NCBI GenBank assembly: GCA_026129685.1
Contig: JAHCHO010000006.1
Span: 310,001 to 374,000 of the forward strand
DNA: 64,000 nt
From: Fimbriimonadaceae bacterium
Lineage (GTDB): Bacteria > Armatimonadota > Fimbriimonadia > Fimbriimonadales > Fimbriimonadaceae
Direction: 5' to 3'
The notes beneath the pieces were generated by a model. The model was given only the letters and a program-made list of their open reading frames with translations. It had not been told where the DNA came from and searched no databases. Shown in pieces: positions 15,653-23,159 of this stretch (positions within the stretch are counted from its first letter, which is position 1; the number at the start of each line of letters is the position of its first letter). Position numbers and translations under genes: made by a program.

Positions 15653-16480
15653 ATGGCGCTCACCGACGACCTGCCCGCCCTCGACTCCGAGTACCCTTTG
15701 ACTTCGGACGCGATCGCCGCCTATGCGCGGGACGGCCACGTTCGGCTCGACGGAGTCGTCAGCGAGGCGGAGCTTGCGCCCTACCGCGAGGCGATTCGCC
15801 GCATCGTCGCCGAGCGAAACCGAGAGACGCGACCGATGGAGGAGCGCGACACCTACGCCAAGGCGTTCATCCAGATCATCAACCTGTGGGTGAACGACGA
15901 AACGGTTCGGCGATACGTGCTCGCCCGCCGATTCGGCAAGATCGCCTGCGACCTGATGGGATGCCGCGCGGTGCGGATTTACCACGACCAGGCGCTTTTC
16001 AAGGAGGTCGGGGGCGGACCGACCCCGTGGCACCAGGACCAGTATTACTGGCCGCTCAGCACCCCGAACACCGTCACGATGTGGATGCCGCTCGTTGACG
16101 TGACCTCCGACATGGGGACCATGCGCTTCGCGAGCGGATCGCAGGTCGAGGGCTTCATCGGCCAGCTCAAGATTTCCGACGAGAGCGAGGCGTTCTTCGA
16201 CCGGTACGTCGCCGAGAAGGGCTACCCCCTCGTCGGTTGCGGCGACATGAAGGCGGGCGACGCCAGCTTCCACACCGGCTGGACCCTGCACAAGGCCCCC
16301 GGCAACGCGGGCGCCTACCCTCGCGAGGCGATGACGATCATCTACGTGGACGCGGACGCCACGATCGCCGAACCCGACAACGAGAACCGGGTCAACGATA
16401 TGCGCGGGTTCTTCCCGGGTCTCGGCCCGGGCGATCCGGTCGCGAGCCCGCTCAACCCGATCGTATACGCGCGCTCTTGA
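15653..16480 (+). CDS. Phytanoyl-CoA dioxygenase (PhyH) family Fe(II)/2-oxoglutarate enzyme
   Basis: PhyH-family enzymes hydroxylate substrates using Fe(II), oxygen and 2-oxoglutarate. The 275-residue product has the iron ligands as HQDQ (HxD, about residue 129) and a distal His in FHTGWTLHKAPGN (about residue 206), with the 2-oxoglutarate-binding Arg expected shortly after. ATG 15653 is chosen because the fold begins at once (SEYPLTSDAIAAYARDGHVRL) and a TAAGAT box lies 7 nt upstream; an in-frame start at 15524 would lie inside the preceding gene. The substrate is unknown: family members act on acyl-CoAs, ectoine, chlorinated compounds and others. Confidence 0.88.
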   Translation: MALTDDLPALDSEYPLTSDAIAAYARDGHVRLDGVVSEAELAPYREAIRRIVAERNRETRPMEERDTYAKAFIQIINLWVNDETVRRYVLARRFGKIACDLMGCRAVRIYHDQALFKEVGGGPTPWHQDQYYWPLSTPNTVTMWMPLVDVTSDMGTMRFASGSQVEGFIGQLKISDESEAFFDRYVAEKGYPLVGCGDMKAGDASFHTGWTLHKAPGNAGAYPREAMTIIYVDADATIAEPDNENRVNDMRGFFPGLGPGDPVASPLNPIVYARS

Positions 16481-16483
16481 CGG

Positions 16484-17308
16484 TCACCGCTTGAGTTCGT
16501 CCACCAACCACTGCACCGCGCGAACGACCGCCTTCACGCCGTCTTCCTGATCCACGAGGCCGTGGTGCGCGTTCTCGACAACGACTGCCTCGTAGCGGAC
16601 TTCGGCCGCCTTGTACTTCTGAACGATGCGGTCGAGCTGGGCGAACGGCACGATCTCGTCGGCGGTGCCCTGGACCAGGAACGCCGGCGCGGAGCGCTTG
16701 TCCACGAAGTTGACGGGGCTGGCGGACCGGATCTGGTCGGCGGCCTCTTCACGCTTCTTGCCCAGGACCATGAGGTAGATCGGGTCTAGGCTTTTCGGGA
16801 AGTCTTGCGACATGTCGACCGGCCCGGAGAGGCTGACGACCGCTTTCACGCGCGACGACGCGCCCGCAAAGGGCTCGGACTTCGGGTCGCTGTCGGTGCT
16901 TCCGAGGAGGAGGGCGAGGTGCGCTCCAGCAGAGACCCCGATGGCACCGATGCGGTCCTTGTCGAGTCCGTACTTCGCGGCGTTCGCCCGTAGCCAACGC
17001 GTCGCCGCCTTGGCGTCGTCGATCATGGCCGGCCACTTGTGTTTCGGGGCCAGTCGATACTGCGGGGCGGCGACGAACACGCCACGCTTGGCGAGTTCGA
17101 TGGAGAGGGGGTCCATGTCGGTCCGCTTGCCGGAGATCCACGCGCCTCCGTGGAGGGCGACGGCCGCCGGGATCGGGGTGCGGAGCGGCTTGTCCGGCAC
17201 GAACAGGTCCACCTTGAGTTCCTCACCCGCAACGCTCGCGTAGACCACGTCGCGCTGGACGGTGTAGCCGGGCGACTGGAGGACGAGGAGGGCGAGGAGG
17301 GCGGTCAT
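16484..17308 (-). CDS. Exported alpha/beta hydrolase, acetyl-esterase/BD-FAE type
   Basis: A 274-residue serine hydrolase. The oxyanion-hole motif is ALHGGAWISG and the nucleophile elbow is GVSAGAHLA. Candidate triad partners are Asp in QGTADEIVPF and His in ENAHHGL. Activity is probably on esters such as acetylated sugars or carbamates. A signal peptide (MTALLALLVLQSPG) points to export. I chose ATG 17308 because TACAAT stands 7 nt upstream. The earlier in-frame ATG at 17317 lies within that box, and a still longer frame to 17494 has no support. It converges on the PhyH gene with a 3-bp gap. Confidence 0.88.
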   Translation of the reverse strand: MTALLALLVLQSPGYTVQRDVVYASVAGEELKVDLFVPDKPLRTPIPAAVALHGGAWISGKRTDMDPLSIELAKRGVFVAAPQYRLAPKHKWPAMIDDAKAATRWLRANAAKYGLDKDRIGAIGVSAGAHLALLLGSTDSDPKSEPFAGASSRVKAVVSLSGPVDMSQDFPKSLDPIYLMVLGKKREEAADQIRSASPVNFVDKRSAPAFLVQGTADEIVPFAQLDRIVQKYKAAEVRYEAVVVENAHHGLVDQEDGVKAVVRAVQWLVDELKR

Positions 17309-17315
17309 GGGTCGC

Positions 17316-17321
17316 ATTGTA
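17316..17321 (-). promoter_or_regulatory. -10 box of a leaderless promoter (exported hydrolase)
   Basis: TACAAT on the minus strand ends 7 nt before ATG 17308 and overlaps the alternative ATG at 17317, so it decides the start. Confidence 0.55.
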
Positions 17322-17604
17322 GCCCTTTGCGCCTGCCAACCTCGCCCCGTCGTCTTCCAAGTCATTGTATGGTCCGGGGTGCGGCGCCGTCGGTAGCATG
17401 TGAGGCGGCGCGGGCGGAGGACGTCTTTGTCATTTCCGGCTTTCCGCAGGATCGCACGGTTCTTCAGGAGAGTGTCCCCGCCCCGGGAGTCCAAAGCGTC
17501 GATTGAGAATCTTCCCGCCGAACGAACGGACGGTCGATGATCGCAAAGACCCGCTCGGGTTCTCGGGCCGCCCGGCGCCGCACTCAGGAGGGATCGTACC
17601 GAAA
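17322..17604 (+). other. Non-coding left flank of the IS110-type element
   Basis: About 280 bp with no convincing gene between the hydrolase promoter and the transposase. In IS110-family elements the region before the transposase encodes the bridge RNA that pairs with target and donor DNA. I cannot locate the element's left end or draw a reliable fold. AGGAGG at 17586-17591 may be the transposase ribosome site, although its spacing of 13 nt is long. Confidence 0.3.
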
Positions 17605-18544
17605 ATGAACGCGCGCATCGTCGGAATCGACGTGGCCAAGGACACGCTGAGCTGTTGGAGCCAGGGCCGGGCGGTGGAGATCGCCAACCGCCGGACGGAG
17701 ATCCGCCGCTTTCTCAAAGGACCGCCTCCGGACTCCGTCGTCGGCGTCGAGGTCACGAGCTCGTACCACCGGACGGCGGTGGACCTGGCCTTCGAAACGG
17801 GGTTCGAGGTTTACGCGCTGAACCCGGTGGACTGCGCCCGATACCGTCAGGCTCTTCACGGTCGCGGCAAGACCGACGAGATCGACGCCCGGTTGATCGC
17901 CCGCTTCGTGGAGCGCGAGCGCGACTCCCTGCGTCGCTACGCGCCCTTGCCGGAGAACGTCCGAAGGCTCAAGGACCTGCTCTCCCGAAGGGAGACCATG
18001 GTCAAGGCCAGAGCGATGATGGGCCAATCGCTCGAGGGGGTTCCCGATCTGGCCAAGCCGGCCAAAGGCGCGCTCGAGGGCGTGGACCGGCTGATCCGAT
18101 CCCTGGGCGAGGCCATCTCGTCGCTGACGGACGAGATGGAGGGGAAGGACCTGCTCCCGAGCGTTCCGGCGGTGGGACCGCTGGGCGCGGCCCAGGCGCT
18201 GAGCGTTCCGACCACGGGAGGGTTCAAGTCGGCCCGACGCGTTCGTCGCCTACGCCGGGCTGGACTGCCGTCCGCAGGACTCGGGACCGCGCGTGGGCAG
18301 GCGCGTCCTGAGCAAGCGAGGGAACCGGTACTTGCGCAAGCTTCTGTTCCTCTCCGCGCTCTGCGCCTGTCGAACGACCGCCTGGAAGCCCTACTACCAG
18401 AGACAACTGGCCAAGGGTCTGGCCAAGACCCAGGCCCTCGTGGTCCTGGCCCGCAAGATCGCCCGCACCGTCTGGAGCGTGTACACCCACCGCGCGCCCT
18501 TCGATCCGGCGCGCCTCTACTCACAAAAACCAACCGCACCTTGA
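17605..18544 (+). pseudogene. IS110-family transposase, disrupted by a +1 frameshift
   Basis: DEDD-type recombinase of the IS110 family. The N-terminal RuvC-like domain reads IVGIDVAKDTLSCW, VVGVEVTSSYH and KTDEIDARLIARF, carrying the expected acidic residues. A helical linker follows, then the C-terminal Transposase_20 domain (VPAVGPLGAAQALSV). Near 18232-18237 the frame shifts: ignoring one C in GGCCCGACG restores DAFVAYAGLDC and leads into the frame that encodes GRRVLSKRGNRYLRKLLFL and ends at 18544. Joined, it is about 312 residues; unjoined, the first frame drifts to 18567 with nonsense residues. It is probably inactive, unless the shift is an assembly error or recoding. The element's DNA ends are not resolved. 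Confidence 0.85.
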
Positions 18545-18605
18545 CACGACACCATAGAATCTCCTGAGGAACGATGGATCCTGGTCGTCATCGAGAAGGC
18601 TTATC

Positions 18606-18633
18606 GGGATTCTTCGCGAAGCTCAGAATGACA
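18606..18633. repeat. Intergenic CATTCTGA...AGAATCCC-type repeat
   Basis: Read on the minus strand: TGTCATTCTGAG, then GCTTCGCGAAGAATCCC. The inner TTCGCGAA is a perfect palindrome. It resembles short GTCATCCTGAGC-like intergenic repeats common in GC-rich bacteria. A degenerate relative is at 51627-51651. Confidence 0.4.
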
Positions 18634-18649
18634 TGGGCCCAAGCGGGAT

Positions 18650-19063
18650 TCAGTCGTCCAGGACGACTTTGGGACGGCGGACCTCGATGTTGACGACGGG
18701 GAGGCGGGTGTCGTCGCGTCGGATGGGGACGTTGCTGTTGGTCTGCATCGTCTGGAGGCGACGCTCGACCTCGCCCACGTAGTCAGCGAGCTGGCGCTCC
18801 ATGTCGCGGCGCATCTCCTCGATGTCGTCCAAAAGGCGAAGGATGACGTCCACGCCGGCGAGGTTGACGCCGAGTTCCTGGGTCAGGCGCTGGATTCGCT
18901 TGATGCGTCGGATGTCCGCCTCGCTGAACAGGCGGTTCTTGGCGCCGGCACGGGCGGGCACGACGAGACCGAGGCGCTCGTACTGGCGCAAGGTCTGGGG
19001 GTGGACGTTGCAGAGCTGGGCCGCCACCCCGATCATGTAGACGGGTTGGTTTTCCGCTCTCAC
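18650..19063 (-). CDS. hspR: HspR-type MerR-family heat-shock repressor
   Basis: HspR represses chaperone genes by binding HAIR operators. The 137-residue product has the MerR-type winged helix: [27 protein letters not shown], then [32 protein letters not shown], followed by a coiled-coil dimer helix ([23 protein letters not shown]). The C-terminal tail [15 protein letters not shown] is conserved among such regulators. The GTG start overlaps the dnaJ stop as GTGA, so the two are translationally coupled. A longer frame to 19369 runs through dnaJ and is not real. It probably represses its own operon through the HAIR-like site at 20030-20050. Confidence 0.92.
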   Translation of the reverse strand: MRAENQPVYMIGVAAQLCNVHPQTLRQYERLGLVVPARAGAKNRLFSEADIRRIKRIQRLTQELGVNLAGVDVILRLLDDIEEMRRDMERQLADYVGEVERRLQTMQTNSNVPIRRDDTRLPVVNIEVRRPKVVLDD

Positions 19064-20010
19064 GCCTTCACCGCCTCGAGTTCGGCGAGCTGCTCGACGA
19101 GCCGCTTCTGTTCGGGCGAGAGGTGCTTGGGAACGGTGATTTTGATGCGGGCGTAGAGGTCGCCCGTTCCGCCGCCGTGCTTGGCGACCCCCTGGCCCGA
19201 GAGTCGGAAGGACTGTCCGCCTTGTGTCCCGGCCGGAATGCGCATCGTGACGGTTGAGCGAAGCGTCGGAATCTTGACCTCGCCGCCAAGGGCGGCGGTG
19301 GTGAAGGGAACGGAGACTTCGACCTCGAGGCTGTCGTTCTTGGGAGTGAAGCGCTCGTGGGGAGCCCACTTCACCACCACGTACAGGTCGCCGGCGCGGC
19401 CGTTCGCCCCCGCCTGCCCTTTGCCGGGGACTCGGAGCTTCTTGCCGTCGCTGATGCCTTTCGGGATGGTGACCTCGACCTTCTTTGTGGTCGGCACGCT
19501 GGTCACCCGCTGGCTGGTGCGGACGGCGTCGGCGGTCTGGTAGGTGAGGGTGCGCTTGGTGCCGGTATCGATTTCCTCGAGAGGGATTTCGACTACTTTC
19601 TCTACGTCGAGCGGCTCAAAGGAGACGTCGTCGTGCTCGAAGCCGCCACGTCCTCCGGTGAAGAACTGCTCGAAGATGGTCTCGAAGGGACTGCCTCCTC
19701 CCCCGCCAAAGCGGAAGTCGGCCCCCGCTCCGCCGAAGGGTCCGCCCCCGGCCCCAAAATCCTGGAAGTTGCCGCCGAACTTCTGGGCGGTCTCCCAGTT
19801 CGCGCCGAAGCGGTCGTAGAGTTTGCGCTTCTCGGGGTCTCCGAGGACGTCGTAGGCCTCGCTGATCTGCTTGAACTTGGCCTCGGCCTGGGGGTCGGTC
19901 CGGTTCACGTCGGGGTGGTACTTTCGGGCGAGCTTACGGTAGGCGGACTTGACCTCCTTTTCGTCCGCACCCCGAGGGATTCCGAGAACCGCATAGTAGT
20001 CTTGGGCCAT
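19060..20010 (-). CDS. dnaJ: DnaJ-class co-chaperone (CbpA-like, no zinc finger)
   Basis: Hsp40 co-chaperone that stimulates the ATPase of DnaK and delivers unfolded clients. The J domain occupies residues 4-68 with HPD at 32-34. A G/F-rich stretch follows (about 80-115). The two C-terminal beta-barrel domains include [19 protein letters not shown] and [18 protein letters not shown]. The four CxxCxGxG repeats of class I DnaJ are missing, so this is class II. At 316 residues it is normal for that class. It precedes hspR in one operon. No dnaK or grpE is adjacent, unlike the Actinobacterial dnaK-grpE-dnaJ-hspR order. Confidence 0.95.
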   Translation of the reverse strand: MAQDYYAVLGIPRGADEKEVKSAYRKLARKYHPDVNRTDPQAEAKFKQISEAYDVLGDPEKRKLYDRFGANWETAQKFGGNFQDFGAGGGPFGGAGADFRFGGGGGSPFETIFEQFFTGGRGGFEHDDVSFEPLDVEKVVEIPLEEIDTGTKRTLTYQTADAVRTSQRVTSVPTTKKVEVTIPKGISDGKKLRVPGKGQAGANGRAGDLYVVVKWAPHERFTPKNDSLEVEVSVPFTTAALGGEVKIPTLRSTVTMRIPAGTQGGQSFRLSGQGVAKHGGGTGDLYARIKITVPKHLSPEQKRLVEQLAELEAVKA

Positions 20011-20029
20011 AGTCGCTCACGCTCAATTA

Positions 20030-20050
20030 TATGAGTATAGAACGCTCAAG
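20030..20050. promoter_or_regulatory. HAIR-like HspR operator with overlapping -10 box
   Basis: On the minus strand CTTGAGC-N7-ACTCATA matches the HAIR consensus CTTGAGT-N7-ACTCAAG at 11 of 14 positions with exact spacing. A TATAAT box (20027-20032 region) follows directly and overlaps the operator, 15 nt before the dnaJ ATG. This arrangement suits repression of dnaJ-hspR by HspR. Confidence 0.65.
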
Positions 20051-20148
20051 TGTGTCGGGGTGTTCCGCGCGCGGAGAATGAGTCCGACGACCCTTCGCGT
20101 TCCGGTTCGGCGAGGGCGGCGAGCGTTGAGTAAGATAGCAGAAGGCCC

Positions 20149-20931
20149 ATGCCGACCAAGATTCGCCTCAAGATTCTGCGCCAGCCGAGCAAGGACGCCA
20201 AGCCGTACTGGGAGTCGTACGAGATTCCCTACCGGGAGCGGATGAACGTGGTCTCCTGCCTGATGGAGATTCGGAAGAAACCGGTCACGACCGAGGGTCG
20301 AGAGGTCGCCCCTCCCGCATGGGAGGCCGCGTGCCTCGAGGAGGTTTGCGGCAGTTGCACGATGAACGTGAACGGCGGTGTGCGGCAGGCCTGCACGGCG
20401 TTGGTGGACCAGGTCGGGGAGATCAAGGGCGAAGTGGTCGAGATTCGGCTTGAGCCGATGAAGAAGTTCCCACTGGTGCGCGACCTGATCGTGGACCGCT
20501 CGAAGATGTTCGAGAACCTGAAGAAGGTTCGGGGCTGGGTGCCGATCGACGGTTCTTTCGACCTTGGGATGGCTCCCGCCCAGGACGATCACGTCCGACA
20601 GCTTCGGTACGCGCTTTCGCGTTGCATGACGTGCGGTTGTTGCCTCGAGGCGTGCCCTCAAATCAACGAAAAGACCTCGTTCGTCGGTCCCCAGGCGATT
20701 GGCCAGGCGCTGCTCTTCAACCTCCACCCGGTCGGCAAGACCCTTGAGGAGGAACGGCTCGACTATCTCACGAGCGAAGAGGGCATCACGGGTTGCGGCA
20801 ACGCGCAGAACTGCGTTCAGGTTTGCCCGAAGGAAGTGCCGCTGACCTACGCGATCGCGCGGTTGAACCGCGACACGACGATCTACAAGATCAAGCAGTG
20901 GATCGGGATTGCGCCCTCGCAACACAAGTGA
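20149..20931 (+). CDS. sdhB: Succinate dehydrogenase / fumarate reductase iron-sulfur subunit
   Basis: The electron-transfer subunit of complex II. The N-terminal ferredoxin domain carries CLEEVCGSCTMNVNG for the [2Fe-2S] cluster, and the C-terminal domain carries CMTCGCCLEACP plus CGNAQNCVQVCP for the [4Fe-4S] and [3Fe-4S] clusters. All expected cysteines are present. Length is 260 residues. The ATG follows AGAAGG at close range and a TAAGAT box 12 nt upstream. Neither the flavoprotein sdhA nor a membrane anchor is in the window: dnaJ lies upstream on the other strand and the CMP-sugar synthetase lies downstream, convergent. The subunit must assemble with partners encoded elsewhere. Confidence 0.97.
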   Translation: MPTKIRLKILRQPSKDAKPYWESYEIPYRERMNVVSCLMEIRKKPVTTEGREVAPPAWEAACLEEVCGSCTMNVNGGVRQACTALVDQVGEIKGEVVEIRLEPMKKFPLVRDLIVDRSKMFENLKKVRGWVPIDGSFDLGMAPAQDDHVRQLRYALSRCMTCGCCLEACPQINEKTSFVGPQAIGQALLFNLHPVGKTLEEERLDYLTSEEGITGCGNAQNCVQVCPKEVPLTYAIARLNRDTTIYKIKQWIGIAPSQHK

Positions 20932-20945
20932 GCGATGGCGATTCG

Positions 20946-21674
20946 TTAAATTTCAGGTAGCGTTACTTCTCCCGATTCGACGAGACGCTCTGCTTCGCGC
21001 CAGTCCTCGGGCCGGTTGACGTCGAACCCCTCGTAGCCGTCGGTCAGGAACGGCATCACGTCCCACCCGGAGATCGTGCCGGTTTCCCATACGACGCGCG
21101 TCCAGGCGATCTCCAGGCTGGCGTTCTGAACGTAGACCTGGGGAAGGAACTGGGTTTGGCACGAGTGCCAGGGCTGCTCGGGCGGGGTCAGTGGGAGGAG
21201 GGGGGTCATTCGTCGTCCGCGCACGACCCACATTTTTCCAGGGTGTTGCTTCGTTGGCTCGACGGCGCGAAGCGAGTCCACGCCCGCTTCCGCGACAAAG
21301 GCGGCCCACGCTCGGCGGACCGTGTCGGGCGTTCGGAACGGGCTGGTCGGGCGGAGGATCGAGAAGGCATCGTACTCGCGGCCCGACTCTCTCAGACGTT
21401 GGAGGGCGTCGCGCACCCACTCGATATCGGGGGACGCGTCTCCCGCATAGGACGCGGGTCGGAGGAAGGGCACTTCGGCACCATACCGCCGGGCAATCTC
21501 GGCGTAGTCGGCGGAGTCGGTCGAGACGACAACGTCGGCGAACGCGCCGGAAGCGCAGGCGGCATGGATACTGTAGGCGATGACCGGATGCCCGGCGAGC
21601 AGCCTGACGTTCTTCCCGGGCACCCGCTTGGACCCGGCGCGGGCAGGGATCAGGGCGACCGCGCGGGGGGTCAT
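20946..21674 (-). CDS. CMP-sugar synthetase (acylneuraminate cytidylyltransferase family)
   Basis: These enzymes activate 2-keto-3-deoxy sugar acids such as Neu5Ac, legionaminate or related sugars with CTP. The 242-residue product has the family nucleotide loop ALIPARAGSKRVPGKNV, then HPVIAYSIHAACASG, a STDSADYAEIA stretch and RPTSPFRTPDTVRRAW. The C-terminal FDVNRPEDWREAERLV is also typical. The ATG overlaps the stop of the aldehyde dehydrogenase by ATGA, so the pair is translationally coupled. No nonulosonic-acid synthase is nearby, so the sugar cannot be named. A longer frame up to 21854 lies within the dehydrogenase and is rejected. Confidence 0.87.
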   Translation of the reverse strand: MTPRAVALIPARAGSKRVPGKNVRLLAGHPVIAYSIHAACASGAFADVVVSTDSADYAEIARRYGAEVPFLRPASYAGDASPDIEWVRDALQRLRESGREYDAFSILRPTSPFRTPDTVRRAWAAFVAEAGVDSLRAVEPTKQHPGKMWVVRGRRMTPLLPLTPPEQPWHSCQTQFLPQVYVQNASLEIAWTRVVWETGTISGWDVMPFLTDGYEGFDVNRPEDWREAERLVESGEVTLPEI

Positions 21675-23119
21675 ACGGCCTCGGGCCTCGTGTTGATGAG
21701 CACGTTCTTGAGTTCTGAGTACACATCGAGCGCCTCGGTGCCCGGTTCTCGCGTGCCGTTTCCGGAGTCGCCGACGCCGCCGAAGGGCATGTGCGGCTCG
21801 CTTCCGAAGGTCCCGGCATTGATGACGGCAACGCCCGCGCGGACGCGCAAGCAAAACTCCATTGCCCGGTCCAGGGAAGCGGTGTGAATCGCGGCCGTTA
21901 GGCCATAGGGGGTGTCATTGGCGAGCGAGAGTGCCTCCTCGAAGCTGTTCACGCGATAGACGCTCGCGATGGGACCGAACAGCTCGCAGTTCGAGATCTC
22001 CGCACCCGGCGGGACGTCGGCGAGAAGCGTGGGGGTCATGTAGTATCCGGGACGGAGCGCCCTCGACCCACCGATTATCACGTTCGCCCCCTCTCTCCTA
22101 GCGGTCTCGACGGATCGGACCATTCGGTTCAACTGGCGCTCGTTGATCACGGGCCCAAGGTCGTCGGAGTCGCCCGTGCCGAGCCGGAGGCTCTCGGCCT
22201 TGGTCCGCATTTTCTCTAAGAAAGAACGATACACCTTATCGTCAACGATGATACGACTGCCTGCGGCGCATCGTTGACCGGCGTTGCTGAAGGCCGAGAG
22301 CGTCGCCCAATGGACGGCCAAGTCGAGGTCGGCATCGTCGCACACGACGAAGGGGTTCTTGCCGCCGAGTTCCAGACTCACGCGCGCCAGCCGACGTCCG
22401 CCGACCTCGGCGATCCACTTTCCGACGGCGGTCGAACCGGTAAAGCTGATCACGCCCACGCGGGGGTCCTCGACCAACGGCGCTCCCGCCTCGACGCCCA
22501 GGCCCTGGACGACCTGTAGCGCACCGGGCGGCAGTCCTGCTTCGTGGGCGATTCGGGCGAACGTCCAAGCGGTGCCGGGGGCGTCTTCGGGCGCTTTGAG
22601 GACGGCGGTGTTCCCACAGACCAGCGCGGGAAACACCTTCCAGGCAACGTTGGCGATCGGCGTGTTGGCGGCGACGATCAGTCCGGCGACGCCGATCGGC
22701 CTTCGTAAGGTCATCGGGTAACGGTTCGGAACCGCGCTGGGCAAGGTTCGTCCGAACAGGCGTTGCCCTTCGCCGGCGAAGAAGTGCGCCAGGTCGATCG
22801 CTCCGTCGGTCTCGCCGCGAGCGTCCTTCATGGACTTGCCGGTCTCTACGTGAACCACCATCGCAAGGGTCTCGCGTTCGGCGCGCATGGCCTCGGCAAT
22901 GGCGCGCAGGGTTCTTCCTCGGACGACGGCGGGTAGGTTGGACCATCGGGGCTGAGCGGCAACGGCCCCTTCCACGGCCCGTTGGACGTCCTCCGCGCGC
23001 GAGCGGCTCACTCGACTAAGCGCTTCGTCACTGGCGGGACTACGCTTGACGAAGGTCTCGGCAGCCTCTGCGGGACGCTCCTGGCCGTCGATCCAGTTGA
23101 GAACCTCGTGGTCGAACAT
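21671..23119 (-). CDS. NAD(P)-dependent aldehyde dehydrogenase
   Basis: Oxidises an aldehyde to the acid. The 482-residue protein has the full ALDH fold. The cofactor region has PIGVAGLIVAANTPIANVAWK and VISFTGSTAVGKWIAE. The catalytic Glu lies in SLELGGKNP (about residue 255) and the nucleophilic Cys in NAGQRCAAGSR (about residue 289). The closest style is the succinate-semialdehyde or sugar-acid semialdehyde branch, but the substrate is not determined. It is co-translated with a CMP-sugar synthetase, which suggests a role in making or modifying a sugar acid. A TAGATT box lies 9 nt before the ATG. Confidence 0.92.
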   Translation of the reverse strand: MFDHEVLNWIDGQERPAEAAETFVKRSPASDEALSRVSRSRAEDVQRAVEGAVAAQPRWSNLPAVVRGRTLRAIAEAMRAERETLAMVVHVETGKSMKDARGETDGAIDLAHFFAGEGQRLFGRTLPSAVPNRYPMTLRRPIGVAGLIVAANTPIANVAWKVFPALVCGNTAVLKAPEDAPGTAWTFARIAHEAGLPPGALQVVQGLGVEAGAPLVEDPRVGVISFTGSTAVGKWIAEVGGRRLARVSLELGGKNPFVVCDDADLDLAVHWATLSAFSNAGQRCAAGSRIIVDDKVYRSFLEKMRTKAESLRLGTGDSDDLGPVINERQLNRMVRSVETARREGANVIIGGSRALRPGYYMTPTLLADVPPGAEISNCELFGPIASVYRVNSFEEALSLANDTPYGLTAAIHTASLDRAMEFCLRVRAGVAVINAGTFGSEPHMPFGGVGDSGNGTREPGTEALDVYSELKNVLINTRPEAV

Positions 23120-23159
23120 GGCGTCACGAATCTACCCGTCCCGAGTCGCGGGACGCGGA

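Noticed and set aside
17503-17604. In-frame N-terminal extension of the IS110 transposase to 17503
   Set aside because: The conserved family start IVGIDVAKD begins just after ATG 17605, so the extension probably belongs to the non-coding left flank.
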